From Halorientalis pallida (GTDB taxonomy: Archaea; Halobacteriota; Halobacteria; Halobacteriales; Haloarculaceae), in the NCBI RefSeq assembly GCF_004118325.1, contig NZ_RDFA01000003.1, forward strand, positions 1 through 64,000: a stretch of DNA of 64,000 nt. Direction: 5' to 3'. Positions 39,495 through 48,671 of the stretch are shown piece by piece. The notes beneath the pieces were generated by a model. It was given only the letters and a program-made list of their open reading frames with translations. It did not search any database and had not been told where the DNA came from. Each line of letters begins with the position of its first letter. Position 1 is the first letter of the stretch. The translations under genes were made by a program, and so were the position numbers.

Positions 39495-41680
39495 GTTCCC
39501 GTCGTGACACCGCCGAACGTCTCCGGCGCCTCATGGCGACGGAGGGCGACGCCGTCGGACAGAACACCCGCACCGTCAACCAACTCTCGGACTACGCCAT
39601 CCAGCGGTTCGAGGACTACGAGGACCTCCGGGACGCGGCCCGGGAGATCAAGGAGTCGGCAATCGCGAATCTCCCCGACCTGATCGACGAAGTCACCGAG
39701 GCCGTCGAGGCGAACGGTGGCCAGGTCCACGTCGCACAGACCGCGGCGGACGCCAACCGGATCGTCGAGAACATCATGGCCGACCGCGACGCCGAGAAAC
39801 TGGTCAAGAGCAAGTCGATGACGACCGAGGAGATCGACGTGAACGATCACCTCGAGGCGGCGGGCTACGAGGTGGTGGAGACGGACCTCGGGGAGTACGT
39901 GATCCAGATCGCAGACGAAGCGCCGTCGCACCTGATCGGGCCGGCGATGCACCGCTCGCCCGAGGACATCGCCGACCTGTTCAACCGCGAGTTCGATCTG
40001 GAGGAGGACCTGTCGGGCGACCCCAACGAGTTGACGGAGTTCGCCCGCGAGCGCGTGGGCGAGCACATCCGCGAGGCCGACGTGGGCATGACGGGCGCGA
40101 ACTTCGTCGTCGCCGAGTCGGGGACGCTGATGCTCGTCACCAACGAGGGCAACGCCCGGAAGACCGCGGTGACGCCGGACACACACGTCGCCGTCGCGGG
40201 GATCGAGAAACTCGTCCCCAGCCTGGCGGACCTCCAGCCGTTCACGGAACTCATCGCCCGCACGGGGACGGGACAGGACATCACCTCGTACGTCTCGCTG
40301 TTGACGCCGCCCGTCGATTCCCCGGTCCCGGACTTCGAGGCCGACGAGATGCGACCCGCCGACGACCGGGACTTCCACCTCGTCTTGCTCGACAACGGTC
40401 GGATGGGGATGCGCGAGGACGACGACCTCCGGGAGACACTGTACTGCATCCGGTGTGGGGCCTGCTCGAACGCCTGCTCTAACTTCCAGGCCGTCGGCGG
40501 CCACGGATTCGGCGGCGAGACCTACACCGGCGGCATCGGCACCGGTTGGGAGGCCGGCGTTCACGACCTCGACAGCGCCGGCGAGATGAACGACCTCTGT
40601 ACCGGATGCTCGCGGTGTGAACCGAAGTGTCCGGTCGAGATCGACATCCCGTGGGTCAACACGGTCGTTCGCGACCGGATCAACCATCAGGGCGAGGACG
40701 ACGACCTCGATTTCCTCGTCGAGGGACTGACACCGGACGACGAGCCCGCGGGACTCGACCTCCAGAAACGGCTGTTCGGCAACGTCGAGACGCTGGCGAA
40801 GGTCGGTTCGCTCGTGCCCGGTCTGAGCAACGCCGTGGCGGGGAGTCGTCCCGGGAAGTGGCTGCTGGAGCGGGCGTTCGGCGTCGATCGGCGCCGCGAC
40901 CTCCCGGAGTTTGCAGACGAAACGCTGCGGGAGTGGTACGGGGCACGCGGTGCGCAGGTGTCCGATCCCGACCGCGACGTGGTGCTGTACCCCGACGTGT
41001 ACACCGACTACTTCGACCCCGACCGGGGCAAAGCGGCCGTGCGGGCCCTCGAAGCCCTGGGTGTTCGGGTCCATATTCCGGCAGTACCCGAGAGCGGTCG
41101 CGCTCCGTTCTCGCAGGGGATGATCGAGACGGCCCGCGAGCAGGCCGAGGCGGTCCACGGCGCACTGGTGACGCACATCGACGACGGCCGGGACGTGGTG
41201 GTGATCGAACCCAGCGACCTGGCGATGTTCCGGCGCGACTACGACCACCTCCTGCCCGAGCGGTCGGCCGAGCGACTGGCCGAGAACACGTACGACGTGA
41301 TGGAGTTCGTCTACGGCCTCCTCGACAACGGCGCGGACGGTGACGACCTCGAGACGCCCGGTGACGATGCCGGCGTGGCCTACCACAGCCACTGCCAGCA
41401 GCGGACGATGGGCGTCGACGAGTACACCGAGTCTGTCCTGTCGGACCTGGGCTACAGCGTCCGGACCTCCGACGTGGAGTGTTGCGGGATGGCCGGGAGT
41501 TTCGGCTACAAGTCCGAGTACTACGAGGTCAGCATGGACGTGGGCGAACATCTGCACGACGACCTCGGCGACGTCGATGAGCGGGCGCTCGTCGCCAGTG
41601 GGACCTCCTGCCAGGAGCAACTGGACGTGCTCTACGAGCGCGAGGTGCCCCATCCCGTCGAGTTGATCGCGCCACGCTGA
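39491..41680 (+). CDS. lutAB: Fused LutB-LutA: LUD, 4Fe-4S and CCG-domain protein
   Basis: This 729-aa protein joins two bacterial Lut subunits. Residues 1-300 form the LUD domain (VKSKSMTTEEI, VGMTGANFVVAESGTLMLVTNEGN). Two 4Fe-4S motifs follow (CIRCGACSNAC, then CTGCSRCEPKCP) at about 318-385. The C-terminal half is LutA/GlpC-like with two CCG-type cysteine modules, the second containing SHCQQRTM, VECCGMAGSFG and SGTSCQEQL. It probably oxidises L-lactate and passes electrons to the chain. The fusion and the upstream lutC make a two-gene lactate pathway. Confidence 0.88.
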   Translation: MSSRRDTAERLRRLMATEGDAVGQNTRTVNQLSDYAIQRFEDYEDLRDAAREIKESAIANLPDLIDEVTEAVEANGGQVHVAQTAADANRIVENIMADRDAEKLVKSKSMTTEEIDVNDHLEAAGYEVVETDLGEYVIQIADEAPSHLIGPAMHRSPEDIADLFNREFDLEEDLSGDPNELTEFARERVGEHIREADVGMTGANFVVAESGTLMLVTNEGNARKTAVTPDTHVAVAGIEKLVPSLADLQPFTELIARTGTGQDITSYVSLLTPPVDSPVPDFEADEMRPADDRDFHLVLLDNGRMGMREDDDLRETLYCIRCGACSNACSNFQAVGGHGFGGETYTGGIGTGWEAGVHDLDSAGEMNDLCTGCSRCEPKCPVEIDIPWVNTVVRDRINHQGEDDDLDFLVEGLTPDDEPAGLDLQKRLFGNVETLAKVGSLVPGLSNAVAGSRPGKWLLERAFGVDRRRDLPEFADETLREWYGARGAQVSDPDRDVVLYPDVYTDYFDPDRGKAAVRALEALGVRVHIPAVPESGRAPFSQGMIETAREQAEAVHGALVTHIDDGRDVVVIEPSDLAMFRRDYDHLLPERSAERLAENTYDVMEFVYGLLDNGADGDDLETPGDDAGVAYHSHCQQRTMGVDEYTESVLSDLGYSVRTSDVECCGMAGSFGYKSEYYEVSMDVGEHLHDDLGDVDERALVASGTSCQEQLDVLYEREVPHPVELIAPR

Positions 41681-41796
41681 CCAGGACGCTTTGCTTCTCC
41701 AGTGCGACTGATTTTGGTGGTTCTGGACCGCTCAACCGACGAGTCGACGGTTGAAACGTGCGATGTTACTTTATCGAGTTACCGTCAATCTAACTC

Positions 41797-41859
41797 ATGA
41801 ACTACCGGACCGGGACGACTGTGAACGAGCGGTCGCGACGACTGAGAGGACGGCCGTGA
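41797..41859 (+). CDS. Possible leaderless 20-codon leader peptide
   Basis: ATG 41797 lies 22-28 nt after a CTTTATCG TATA box and opens a short frame, MNYRTGTTVNERSRRLRGRP, ending TGA at 41857-41859. The TGA overlaps the GTG proposed as start of the surface protein (GTGA). It may be a translated leader coupled to the main gene. Alternatively it is the true N-terminus displaced by a one-base frameshift, since RSRRLR precedes a hydrophobic segment in many exported haloarchaeal proteins. Confidence 0.35.
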   Translation: MNYRTGTTVNERSRRLRGRP

Positions 41860-44159
41860 CCGAAAGCGCCGGGAAACTGCGAGCCCTGGCACTGGCGCTG
41901 TTGACCTTCGGTTCGGTGGTCGCGGGCGTGGCGGCCTTTTCCGGTGTCGGGGCAGCGGCGAACACGGCCCAACTCGATTTCTCGGGCATCTACAACGCCG
42001 ACGTGGTTCGTGGGACGGCGGACGCGACGGACGGGGACTTCGACAACGGTGGGTTCACACTGGTGTCGTCGTCGGAGGCACAGGCCAACGGGAACCCAGC
42101 AGACGACGGGGTTCCGGACGACGGTGTGTTCCCGGCAGTCACGGGCGTTCACCCCCGGTTCGACCTGGTGGACTTCGATTCGGTCGACAGCAACGCCTGG
42201 CAGACGACCGGCACCGGGAGTCAGACGGCGTCAGTTACGGACGGACAGTACGAGACTGTGCACGTCGTCGCGTCCGCCGGCGGTGCGGGCACAGGGAGTC
42301 CGGCCAGGTTCGAGGTGACGCTCCACTACAGCGACACGACGACCGTGACGTCGCCGGAGTACACCGTCCCCGACTGGTTCGGCTCGCCACCGAGCGACCC
42401 GGGATACGCTGTCCGTGACGGCATGGACCGATACGAGACCGGCGGCGGGGGATACGAAGACGCCAACGAACCTGGAATCTGGGGGTACGCCGTGTCGGCC
42501 GACGCCAGCAAGACCCTGACCCAGGTCACCATCGACGTGACCGAGAACCAGGCTGGGTCGTTCAACTTCTTCGGCGGCGCGGCGACGACACAGACCAGCA
42601 ACGTCGTCAACGGCGCACCGACTGCGAACGACGATTCCGACAGCACAGACGAGGACACGAGCGCCACCGTCGACGTGGTCGCCAACGACAACGACCCAGA
42701 AGGCGACGCCCTCGACGTCAGTGCCATCACGAACGGCCCGAGCCACGGATCGGCACAGATCACCGGTGGGAGCGACGATCAGATCCAGTTCGATCCCGGA
42801 GCTGACCGGACCGCCGACGTGAGCATCACCTACGAGGTCGACGACGGGAACGGTGGCACCGACACCGGGACGCTGAGTATCACGGTCAATCCGGTCAACG
42901 ACACGCCAACGGCCGCCGACGATTCGGACAGTACCAACGAGGACACGAGCGCCACCGTCGACGTGGTCGCCAACGACAACGACGTCGACGGCGATGCGCT
43001 GGACGTCACGGCGATCACGAACGGGCCGAGCCACGGGACGGCACAGATCACTGGCGCGAGTAACGACCGGATCCAGTTCGACCCCGGGACCGACGAGACC
43101 GGTGACGTCACCATCACCTACGAGGTCGGCGACGGGAACGGTGGCACCGACACGGCGAAACTGAGCGTGACGGTGGGCGCAGTCAACGACGCGCCGACCG
43201 CGAGCGACGACACCGGGACGACCGACGAGGACACGCCCCTCGAAGTCGCGGACGGAGACAGTCTCGACCTGCTGAACCTGGCCAGCGACGTGGACGGTGA
43301 CACACTCACCCTGACGCAGGTCGATGCTTCGACTTTCAGTTCGGGCGATCGAATTACGCTCGGAAGCGGGGCGTCCCTCACCGTCACAGACGACGGGAGT
43401 TGGACCTACGATCCCAACGGCCAGTTCGAGGCCCTCGGCGATGGGGGGACCGACACGGACAGCTTCAGTTACACCGTCGGGGACGGGAACGGCGGCACGG
43501 CTCAGGGTCGCATCACCCTGACGATAACCGGTGTCAGGGACGGTGGCGGGCCGGTCGACGACGACAGGACCCCACCGACGGCCGACGCTGGGCCGGATCG
43601 GTCGGCCACCGTCGGCGATTCGGTCACGTTCGACGGGACGAACTCCTCCGACGACGAGGAACTCGAGACCCTCCAGTGGGACCTCGACGACGACGGCCGG
43701 TACGAGAAGACGAGCGCACGAGCCACACGGTCGTTCGACAGTCCCGGTGAGTACGCGGTGACGCTCCGGGTCTGGGACGAGAGCAGTAACTCGGACATCG
43801 ACGTGGCGCTCGTGACCGTCTCGGCCGCCACCCCGGAACGAAACGGGACGGTGCGGTTCAATGCGACCACGACGCCGACCGCGACGACGCCGGAGTCGGG
43901 ACCGACGACTACGGTACCGGACAGGGACGGATCGGACACGTCGGAGGCGGATACCGTGCGGACCGAGAGCCCGACGACCGCGAGGGCCACTCAGCAGTCG
44001 ACGGACGCTCGGACAACGGCGGGAACCGAAAGCCCCGACGCCCCGGCTGCACCGGCGAACACGTCTACCAGGGTCGGCCCCGGGTTCGGGTTCCTGGCCA
44101 CGCTCGTCGCCCTGCTCGTCGCAGCACACGTGATGGGGCGCCGGCGCGGCGCGCCGTGA
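41856..44159 (+). CDS. PGF-CTERM surface protein with cadherin-like repeats and a PKD domain
   Basis: This 767-aa exported protein has a signal peptide (LRALALALLTFGSVVAG) ending near the first AANTAQLDF. It has an N-terminal beta domain to about 250, two 96-residue tandem repeats (252-347, 348-443) of the cadherin-like/VCBS type with NDxPTAxDDSDST and VVANDND motifs, a third divergent unit and a PKD domain (TADAGPDRSATVGDSVTFDG) at about 570-655. A Thr-rich stalk and a C-terminal VGPGFGFLATL tripartite PGF-CTERM signal with RRR tail follow. It is expected to be processed by archaeosortase ArtA and lipid-anchored. Start GTG 41856 is uncertain; open codons extend to 41751. Confidence 0.82.
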   Translation: MTESAGKLRALALALLTFGSVVAGVAAFSGVGAAANTAQLDFSGIYNADVVRGTADATDGDFDNGGFTLVSSSEAQANGNPADDGVPDDGVFPAVTGVHPRFDLVDFDSVDSNAWQTTGTGSQTASVTDGQYETVHVVASAGGAGTGSPARFEVTLHYSDTTTVTSPEYTVPDWFGSPPSDPGYAVRDGMDRYETGGGGYEDANEPGIWGYAVSADASKTLTQVTIDVTENQAGSFNFFGGAATTQTSNVVNGAPTANDDSDSTDEDTSATVDVVANDNDPEGDALDVSAITNGPSHGSAQITGGSDDQIQFDPGADRTADVSITYEVDDGNGGTDTGTLSITVNPVNDTPTAADDSDSTNEDTSATVDVVANDNDVDGDALDVTAITNGPSHGTAQITGASNDRIQFDPGTDETGDVTITYEVGDGNGGTDTAKLSVTVGAVNDAPTASDDTGTTDEDTPLEVADGDSLDLLNLASDVDGDTLTLTQVDASTFSSGDRITLGSGASLTVTDDGSWTYDPNGQFEALGDGGTDTDSFSYTVGDGNGGTAQGRITLTITGVRDGGGPVDDDRTPPTADAGPDRSATVGDSVTFDGTNSSDDEELETLQWDLDDDGRYEKTSARATRSFDSPGEYAVTLRVWDESSNSDIDVALVTVSAATPERNGTVRFNATTTPTATTPESGPTTTVPDRDGSDTSEADTVRTESPTTARATQQSTDARTTAGTESPDAPAAPANTSTRVGPGFGFLATLVALLVAAHVMGRRRGAP
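42609..43184 (+). repeat. Two tandem 288-nt coding repeats
   Basis: The units 42609-42896 and 42897-43184 encode nearly identical 96-residue domains. Both share long stretches of near-identity such as CGCCACCGTCGACGTGGTCG. A third, more diverged unit begins at 43185. They arose by internal duplication in the surface-protein gene and probably vary in number between strains. Confidence 0.85.
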
Positions 44160-44172
44160 CCGCAGGACAGCT

Positions 44173-44484
44173 TCACTCCCGTGTCTCTTTGACCGGGATC
44201 AGTTTCACGTCGCCGCTCCGATTGATCGTGATCCGGTAGCCCGAGTACGAGAACGAGATCTCGACCTGTGCGTCCAGCGATGGCGGCGTCTCGAACAGTC
44301 GCTCGACGAGGTGATCGACCTCGTCGTAGAGGAGCGGCAGTTCCTCGACCGGCGCCCCTTCGACGGACGAAATGAGTTCGATGAACTCGAATTCGGCGGT
44401 CTCGGGATCGGGCGACATCCGGGTGAAAATGATGCCGGTCTCCTCGTCCGGGATCAGGTCGTCTCTACCGTGCCGGTCGCTCAT
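44173..44484 (-). CDS. HalOD1-type output-domain protein
   Basis: This 103-aa protein has EFEFIELISSVEGAPVEELPLLYDEVDHLVERLF followed by VEISFSYSGYRITINRSGDVKLIPV. The SFxYSGYxIT strand pair is the hallmark of HalOD1. ATG 44484 removes an unlikely upstream extension. It converges on the surface-protein gene with 13 nt between stops. Confidence 0.82.
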   Translation of the reverse strand: MSDRHGRDDLIPDEETGIIFTRMSPDPETAEFEFIELISSVEGAPVEELPLLYDEVDHLVERLFETPPSLDAQVEISFSYSGYRITINRSGDVKLIPVKETRE

Positions 44485-44697
44485 ACCCAAGGCCGAGGAA
44501 GCCGCGCCTAAACAGTGTACTTTCGTGTCGCGTGCCATCAGGAGTTGCGTTAACACGAATGGATCCCGAAATTACCGTGACTGGCGGCGGGGTTGATCCG
44601 GGCGGCGGCCGGATTGCGCCAGCGGCGAGGGACCGACGAGACCGGCCGGGTGAGACCCCCGAAAGAACAAGGCCTATGATCACTGGGAGGTCAAACG

Positions 44698-46038
44698 GTG
44701 ACAGTGCCGACAGACGCCGACGATCGGGTGTGCTACGTGATAAGCGACCTCCACGTCGGTGGGGAAGAGCAACTGGGGGAGGTAGAGGCGTTGCCGGAAC
44801 TGCTCGACTTTCTGGAACGGCTGGAACGGACCGACGAGAACGCGGAGCTGATCGTCAACGGCGACGCGTTCGGGCTCTGGGAGATCACCAGCGTCGAGGG
44901 GACGGACAAGTTCGACTACCTCACCGACACGTACCCCCGACTGTTCGAGCAGCTGCGCGCGACCGGCGAGAACGTCACGATCACGCTGTTGCCGGGCAAT
45001 CACGACCACGAACTCGCAGCTTACGACGAGTACGTCGAGCGGTTCGCGGCCTACAACGTGAATCTGGTGCTGGACGACTCGATCACACGACGCGTCGGTG
45101 ACCGCGTCGTGTACTTCGAGCACGGCCATCAGCGGGACCCGAACAACCGGATCGAGGACTGGGGGAATCCCAACGCCTCGCCGCTGGGGTACTACTACAA
45201 CACCCTCGTCACCAGCCGCGCGGGCCAGCTCTCGGACCGCGGGCGGTACAACTGGCTGAAAGACGTCCAGGCCGTCACGCCGACCGAACGGATGCCGGTG
45301 TGGTTGCTCTCGAAGTACTTCTACCGCGAGATGAACCCGCTCCTGCGGTACGCGCTGGTTCCTTTCCTGTTGTTGTTCAACGTCAGTGCCGTCCTGGCAG
45401 TTCTCGCCGGACTCTCGGTCGCCGACGTCTGGTCGGCACCCGTCGAGTGGGGGACGGCGTTCCTCGGCCAGTTCGGAGCCGCCGGCACGGCCATCTGGTT
45501 CCTGCTCGCGGTCAACGTGGCAATCGCCGGACTCCTCTTGCTCGTGGGTATCCCACTCTACCTCCTCCGCCGGGACGTCCGGAAGACCATCGAGCGGTTC
45601 GGTGTCTTCGAGACGGCGCTCACGGTCGACGCGGAGAAACCGTACGAGAAGGCCGCACGCGAACGCTTCGCGACCGACGACGAGACGGCCATCTACTGCT
45701 ACGGCCACACCCACCGACCGGCCGTCTCGCAGCTGGACGGCGGACTGCTCGTCAACAGCGGGACGTGGCTCAAGCGGCTCCACCGCCGGGACGGTGTCAT
45801 CGGCGTCCTTCCGCCGGTGTTCTATCCGTCGTACCAGCTCTGTGCCGTCCGGATCGCCGCGGAAGCCGACAGCGTGGCCGTCGAGTTCGAGGAGATCCGG
45901 AAACCGAGTCCGAGTACGGAGGAACTCACGCTCACCGAACGACTGCTCACGCTGGGTCGGAAGCCGGACCTCGAGCTCCCGGATCGGGTCGTCGTCGCGG
46001 ACGAACAGCCCGCGACGCCGCCGGAACCCGCGGAATGA
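44698..46038 (+). CDS. Membrane-associated calcineurin-like metallophosphoesterase
   Basis: This 446-aa protein has metal-binding motifs SDLHVGG (Asp17, His19), VNGDAFGLWE, LPGNHDHELAAY, FEHGHQRDPN and YGHTHRPAV. Two TM helices (about 218-245 and 265-292) interrupt the phosphoesterase domain, and the final metal motif lies after them. It begins with GTG 44698, preceded by the strong Shine-Dalgarno GGGAGGT at 44685-44691, unusual here where most genes look leaderless. Substrate is unknown. Confidence 0.85.
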   Translation: MTVPTDADDRVCYVISDLHVGGEEQLGEVEALPELLDFLERLERTDENAELIVNGDAFGLWEITSVEGTDKFDYLTDTYPRLFEQLRATGENVTITLLPGNHDHELAAYDEYVERFAAYNVNLVLDDSITRRVGDRVVYFEHGHQRDPNNRIEDWGNPNASPLGYYYNTLVTSRAGQLSDRGRYNWLKDVQAVTPTERMPVWLLSKYFYREMNPLLRYALVPFLLLFNVSAVLAVLAGLSVADVWSAPVEWGTAFLGQFGAAGTAIWFLLAVNVAIAGLLLLVGIPLYLLRRDVRKTIERFGVFETALTVDAEKPYEKAARERFATDDETAIYCYGHTHRPAVSQLDGGLLVNSGTWLKRLHRRDGVIGVLPPVFYPSYQLCAVRIAAEADSVAVEFEEIRKPSPSTEELTLTERLLTLGRKPDLELPDRVVVADEQPATPPEPAE

Positions 46039-46050
46039 GCCGCAAGCGAA

Positions 46051-46608
46051 TTACGGTTGGGTCAGTCCGAACAGGACCAGGAGCAGAGCGAACCCACCGA
46101 CGCCCGCAGATCCCGGGATCACGGTGAACGCCCGGATCGGCGCGGCGAGCAGATAGCCGCCCGGCCGGAGAATCCGGGGGAGCTCGCCGGCCGTCTCGAA
46201 CAGCGTCTCGGTGTCACCGACGCTCGGGAATGCGGTCAGCGCGAAGCAGACGCCGAGCCAGTACAGCGGAACCGACAGGAGCAGCGTCCCGACGGCTGGA
46301 GCCAGCGCGAACACGCAGAACGCGAGCGTCGTGTTGCACAGGAGCGGCGCGACGGCGATCAGCAGGTCGGCAGGGAACGACGTCACGCGCTCGTGGTCGA
46401 GATACGCGTCGGCGGCGAAGGGATTCAGTACCGATCCACCCCGTATTTCGACGCCGGCCAGCCGGCAGGCCAGCAGGTGGGCGGCCTCGTGGCTGACGAT
46501 GCCAGGGGCGATCACTACCGTCTCGACGGCGTAGTACAGGGCCGCGAGGGAGGGCGAACGGTCGGACACGCAGTGTGAACACTGAGGACGGAGACGTCGT
46601 ATGTCCAT
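46051..46608 (-). CDS. Membrane zinc metalloprotease-like protein (HExxH)
   Basis: This 185-aa membrane protein has HEAAH at 40-44 in the first helix (VVIAPGIVSHEAAHLLACRLAG), like site-2 protease/M50 relatives. NPFAADAYLDHERV follows, then three or four further TM segments, the last with SAGVGGFALLLVLFG. A second zinc ligand of the NPxxD type may be NPFAAD. It converges with the phosphoesterase (12 nt). Function may be intramembrane proteolysis. Confidence 0.75.
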   Translation of the reverse strand: MDIRRLRPQCSHCVSDRSPSLAALYYAVETVVIAPGIVSHEAAHLLACRLAGVEIRGGSVLNPFAADAYLDHERVTSFPADLLIAVAPLLCNTTLAFCVFALAPAVGTLLLSVPLYWLGVCFALTAFPSVGDTETLFETAGELPRILRPGGYLLAAPIRAFTVIPGSAGVGGFALLLVLFGLTQP

Positions 46609-46704
46609 CGGTCACGGCGCGAACGTCGGGTTCTGACATCGCCCCGGCTGACGTACGTCAGACGCCTGCCAAAAGTTAAGAGGGAGGCTGTGTTGGAGGT
46701 TCGT

Positions 46705-47001
46705 ATGGACGGACCAACGCAGGAAATTACCGCGCTGGTGGGGCGAGAAGTGTATTCGAGCAACGGTGTCTTCGTCGGCGAAGTCGAAGACGTGCGACTC
46801 GATCTGGACGACGTGCAGGTGACCGGCCTGGCTCTGCACGAGATCAATCACGACCTGTTCGGCGAGCGCGTCCGCGGCAATCGCGGCATCATCCTGCCCT
46901 ACGACTGGGTGCAGGCCGTCGGCGACGTCGTGCTCGTCAGCGACATCATCGAGCGGCTCCGAACCCCCGAGGAAGAGCAGGAAGAAGAAATCACGGCCTG
47001 A
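46705..47001 (+). CDS. PRC-barrel domain protein
   Basis: This 98-aa protein is a single PRC barrel: ITALVGREVYSSNGVFVGEVEDVRLDLDD, then VTGLALHEINHDLFGE, RGIILPYDWVQAVGDVVLVSDIIERL and an acidic EEEQEEE tail. PRC-barrel proteins of this type in haloarchaea include CdpB1/CdpB2, partners of SepF in cell division; I cannot tell whether this is one of them. A GGAGGT Shine-Dalgarno (46696-46701) supports ATG 46705. It converges on the DHH gene (6 nt). Confidence 0.82.
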   Translation: MDGPTQEITALVGREVYSSNGVFVGEVEDVRLDLDDVQVTGLALHEINHDLFGERVRGNRGIILPYDWVQAVGDVVLVSDIIERLRTPEEEQEEEITA

Positions 47002-47007
47002 CTCTCT

Positions 47008-48462
47008 CTAGCTACCGTTACTACTGCCTTCACTGCCGTCGACACCCATCGCCTGGAAGAGCTTCTGTTTGACGGCCTGTTCGGTCAGTTCCAGCAGCGT
47101 GTCCCGGTTGTCCTCGTTGGTCTCGATGCCGGTGAAGATGCCAAGCGGAATCTCCGCGCTGGCGTCGGTCGAGTGGCCCGCGGTCTCGCCGATCTCGGCG
47201 AAGGCGTCCTCCAGCACCGCGCCGATGTCCATCCGGATGTCCTTCGAGCGTGCGGCCAGGTAGATCGTGTCGTCGGCCAGCGCGAACACGGCGGTCGTGG
47301 TGATCCCTTCGAGGTTCAGGAGGTGCTGGGCGGCCTGCGAGAGGGCGTCACGGTCGCGGATGAACCCGGCGTTGGAGATGAGATGGGACCCCTTGACCTC
47401 GCGGTTGCGGATGGCCTCGGCGAGCACGTCCAGCGTCTCGGGCGACATCGACGGTGATTCGACCTGTTCGAGCGTGTCGTGGTCGGCGAAGGGGTAGAGG
47501 TAGGCAGCCGCGGTCAGATCCGCGGGCGTGGTGTCGCGTTTGAAGTCGAGGGTTTCGGCGCGGATGCCGTAGAGCAGCGCGGTCGCGACGTGTTGATCGA
47601 GGCTGAGATCGAGTTCCTGGATGTACTTGGTGAGGATGGTGGAGGTGGCGGAGACGTTGGGGCGGACGTCGACGAACGCGGCGTCGTGATCGTGTTCGGG
47701 CTCGAAGTGGTCGATCACCACGTCGACCTCGTGTTCGACCTCGGGCTCGCCGCCCTTGGCGTGGTCGACCATCGCGAAGGTGTCGTATTCGTCGAGGTCC
47801 ACGTCGCTGCTCTGCCGGAGTTCGATCCCGAGGAGGTTGACGAACGCGCGATTTTCCTGGTGACCGATCTCGCCCTGGTAGATGATGTCGGCGTCGACGT
47901 CGAGGCTGTCGGCGATCAACTGGAGGGCGGCGGCGCTGGCGATGGAGTCGGGGTCGGGGCTGCGGTGGATGAGGATGGCCATGCGCTCGTCGGTGTCGGC
48001 GATGACGTCGGCGAGCTGGGTGGCCTTGTACTCCAGTTCGCCGGTTTCCAGCGCTCGGAGTGCCGAGTCGGCGATGACGGCCGAGGGGTTGATGACCACG
48101 TCCGCGCCGGCTTCGGTGAGTTCGTCGGCGGAGACGGGGTCTGAGGCACGCGCCACGATGAACTGTTCGCCGCCGCGGTCGCGGACGTTCTGGACGGCGG
48201 CCATGTTGGCTTCGACGTCCGAGGAGAGGATCAGGAGGACGTCCCGGTCCTCGATGGCCTCGGCGGTCGTCGATTCACGGATGTCGGCGGTGCGAGCGTC
48301 GAGGTCCTGGTCGCGGAGCGCCTCGACGCGGCCCTCGTCCTTGTCGAGGATGAGGACGTCTTTGCCCTCCGTTTCGAGTTCCTCGGCGACCGCGTGCCCC
48401 ACGCTCCCGCACCCGAGAATCGCATACGTAGACATCGAGGCCATCGTAATGGCGCTGCTCAT
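47008..48462 (-). CDS. TrkA-N/DHH family phosphoesterase (RecJ-like)
   Basis: This 484-aa protein has an N-terminal Rossmann TrkA-N domain (STYAILGCGSVGHAVAEEL, residues 10-130). It then has a DHH domain with ILIHRSPDPDSIASAAAL, AMVDHAKGG and VIDHFEPEHDHDAAFVD, and a DHHA1 domain (GSHLISNAGFIRDRDALSQAAQHLL, AARSKDIRMDIGAVL). It may hydrolyse oligonucleotides or cyclic dinucleotides. The ATG at 48462 fits a TTATAAGT TATA box at 48488-48495, 26 nt upstream. The acidic-Ser tail is short. Confidence 0.87.
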   Translation of the reverse strand: MSSAITMASMSTYAILGCGSVGHAVAEELETEGKDVLILDKDEGRVEALRDQDLDARTADIRESTTAEAIEDRDVLLILSSDVEANMAAVQNVRDRGGEQFIVARASDPVSADELTEAGADVVINPSAVIADSALRALETGELEYKATQLADVIADTDERMAILIHRSPDPDSIASAAALQLIADSLDVDADIIYQGEIGHQENRAFVNLLGIELRQSSDVDLDEYDTFAMVDHAKGGEPEVEHEVDVVIDHFEPEHDHDAAFVDVRPNVSATSTILTKYIQELDLSLDQHVATALLYGIRAETLDFKRDTTPADLTAAAYLYPFADHDTLEQVESPSMSPETLDVLAEAIRNREVKGSHLISNAGFIRDRDALSQAAQHLLNLEGITTTAVFALADDTIYLAARSKDIRMDIGAVLEDAFAEIGETAGHSTDASAEIPLGIFTGIETNEDNRDTLLELTEQAVKQKLFQAMGVDGSEGSSNGS

Positions 48463-48597
48463 GCTACAGGCGCTCGGTCCGGGAGCTACTTATAACACAC
48501 CTTCCCGTCACGTCTTCGAACTGGGATGACCGGAAACCGCCCGACGATGGAAAGGAAACGTATTTCAATACCACCCCGTTACGTTCAGTCGTCGCGA

Positions 48598-48671
48598 GGG
48601 CCGATAGCTCAGTCCGGCAGAGCGACGGCCTCTTAAGCCGTCGGTCAAGGGTTCAAATCCCTTTCGGCCCG
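48598..48671 (+). tRNA. tRNA-Lys (anticodon CTT)
   Basis: The acceptor stem GGGCCGA (48598-48604) pairs with TCGGCCC (48664-48670). The D-arm GCTCAGTCCGGCAGAGC, anticodon loop CTCTTAA (anticodon CTT) closed by ACGGC/GCCGT, and T-arm GGGTTCAAATCCC are all present. The 3' CCA is not encoded. A TATA-like GTATTTC lies about 35 nt upstream. Its 3' end is duplicated three times downstream. Confidence 0.95.

Noticed and set aside
39449..41653. Long minus-strand frame opposite lutC-lutAB.
   Set aside because: Composition and lack of motifs show it is the antisense shadow of a clearly coding plus-strand gene with iron-sulfur motifs.
42600..43200. Regular repeats that might suggest a CRISPR array.
   Set aside because: The repeats are 288 nt, in frame and encode protein domains; there are no short palindromic repeats with unique spacers.
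42231..44129. Long minus-strand frame opposite the surface protein.
   Set aside because: It contains periodic sequence only because the coding repeats are periodic; no signal peptide or domain matches it.
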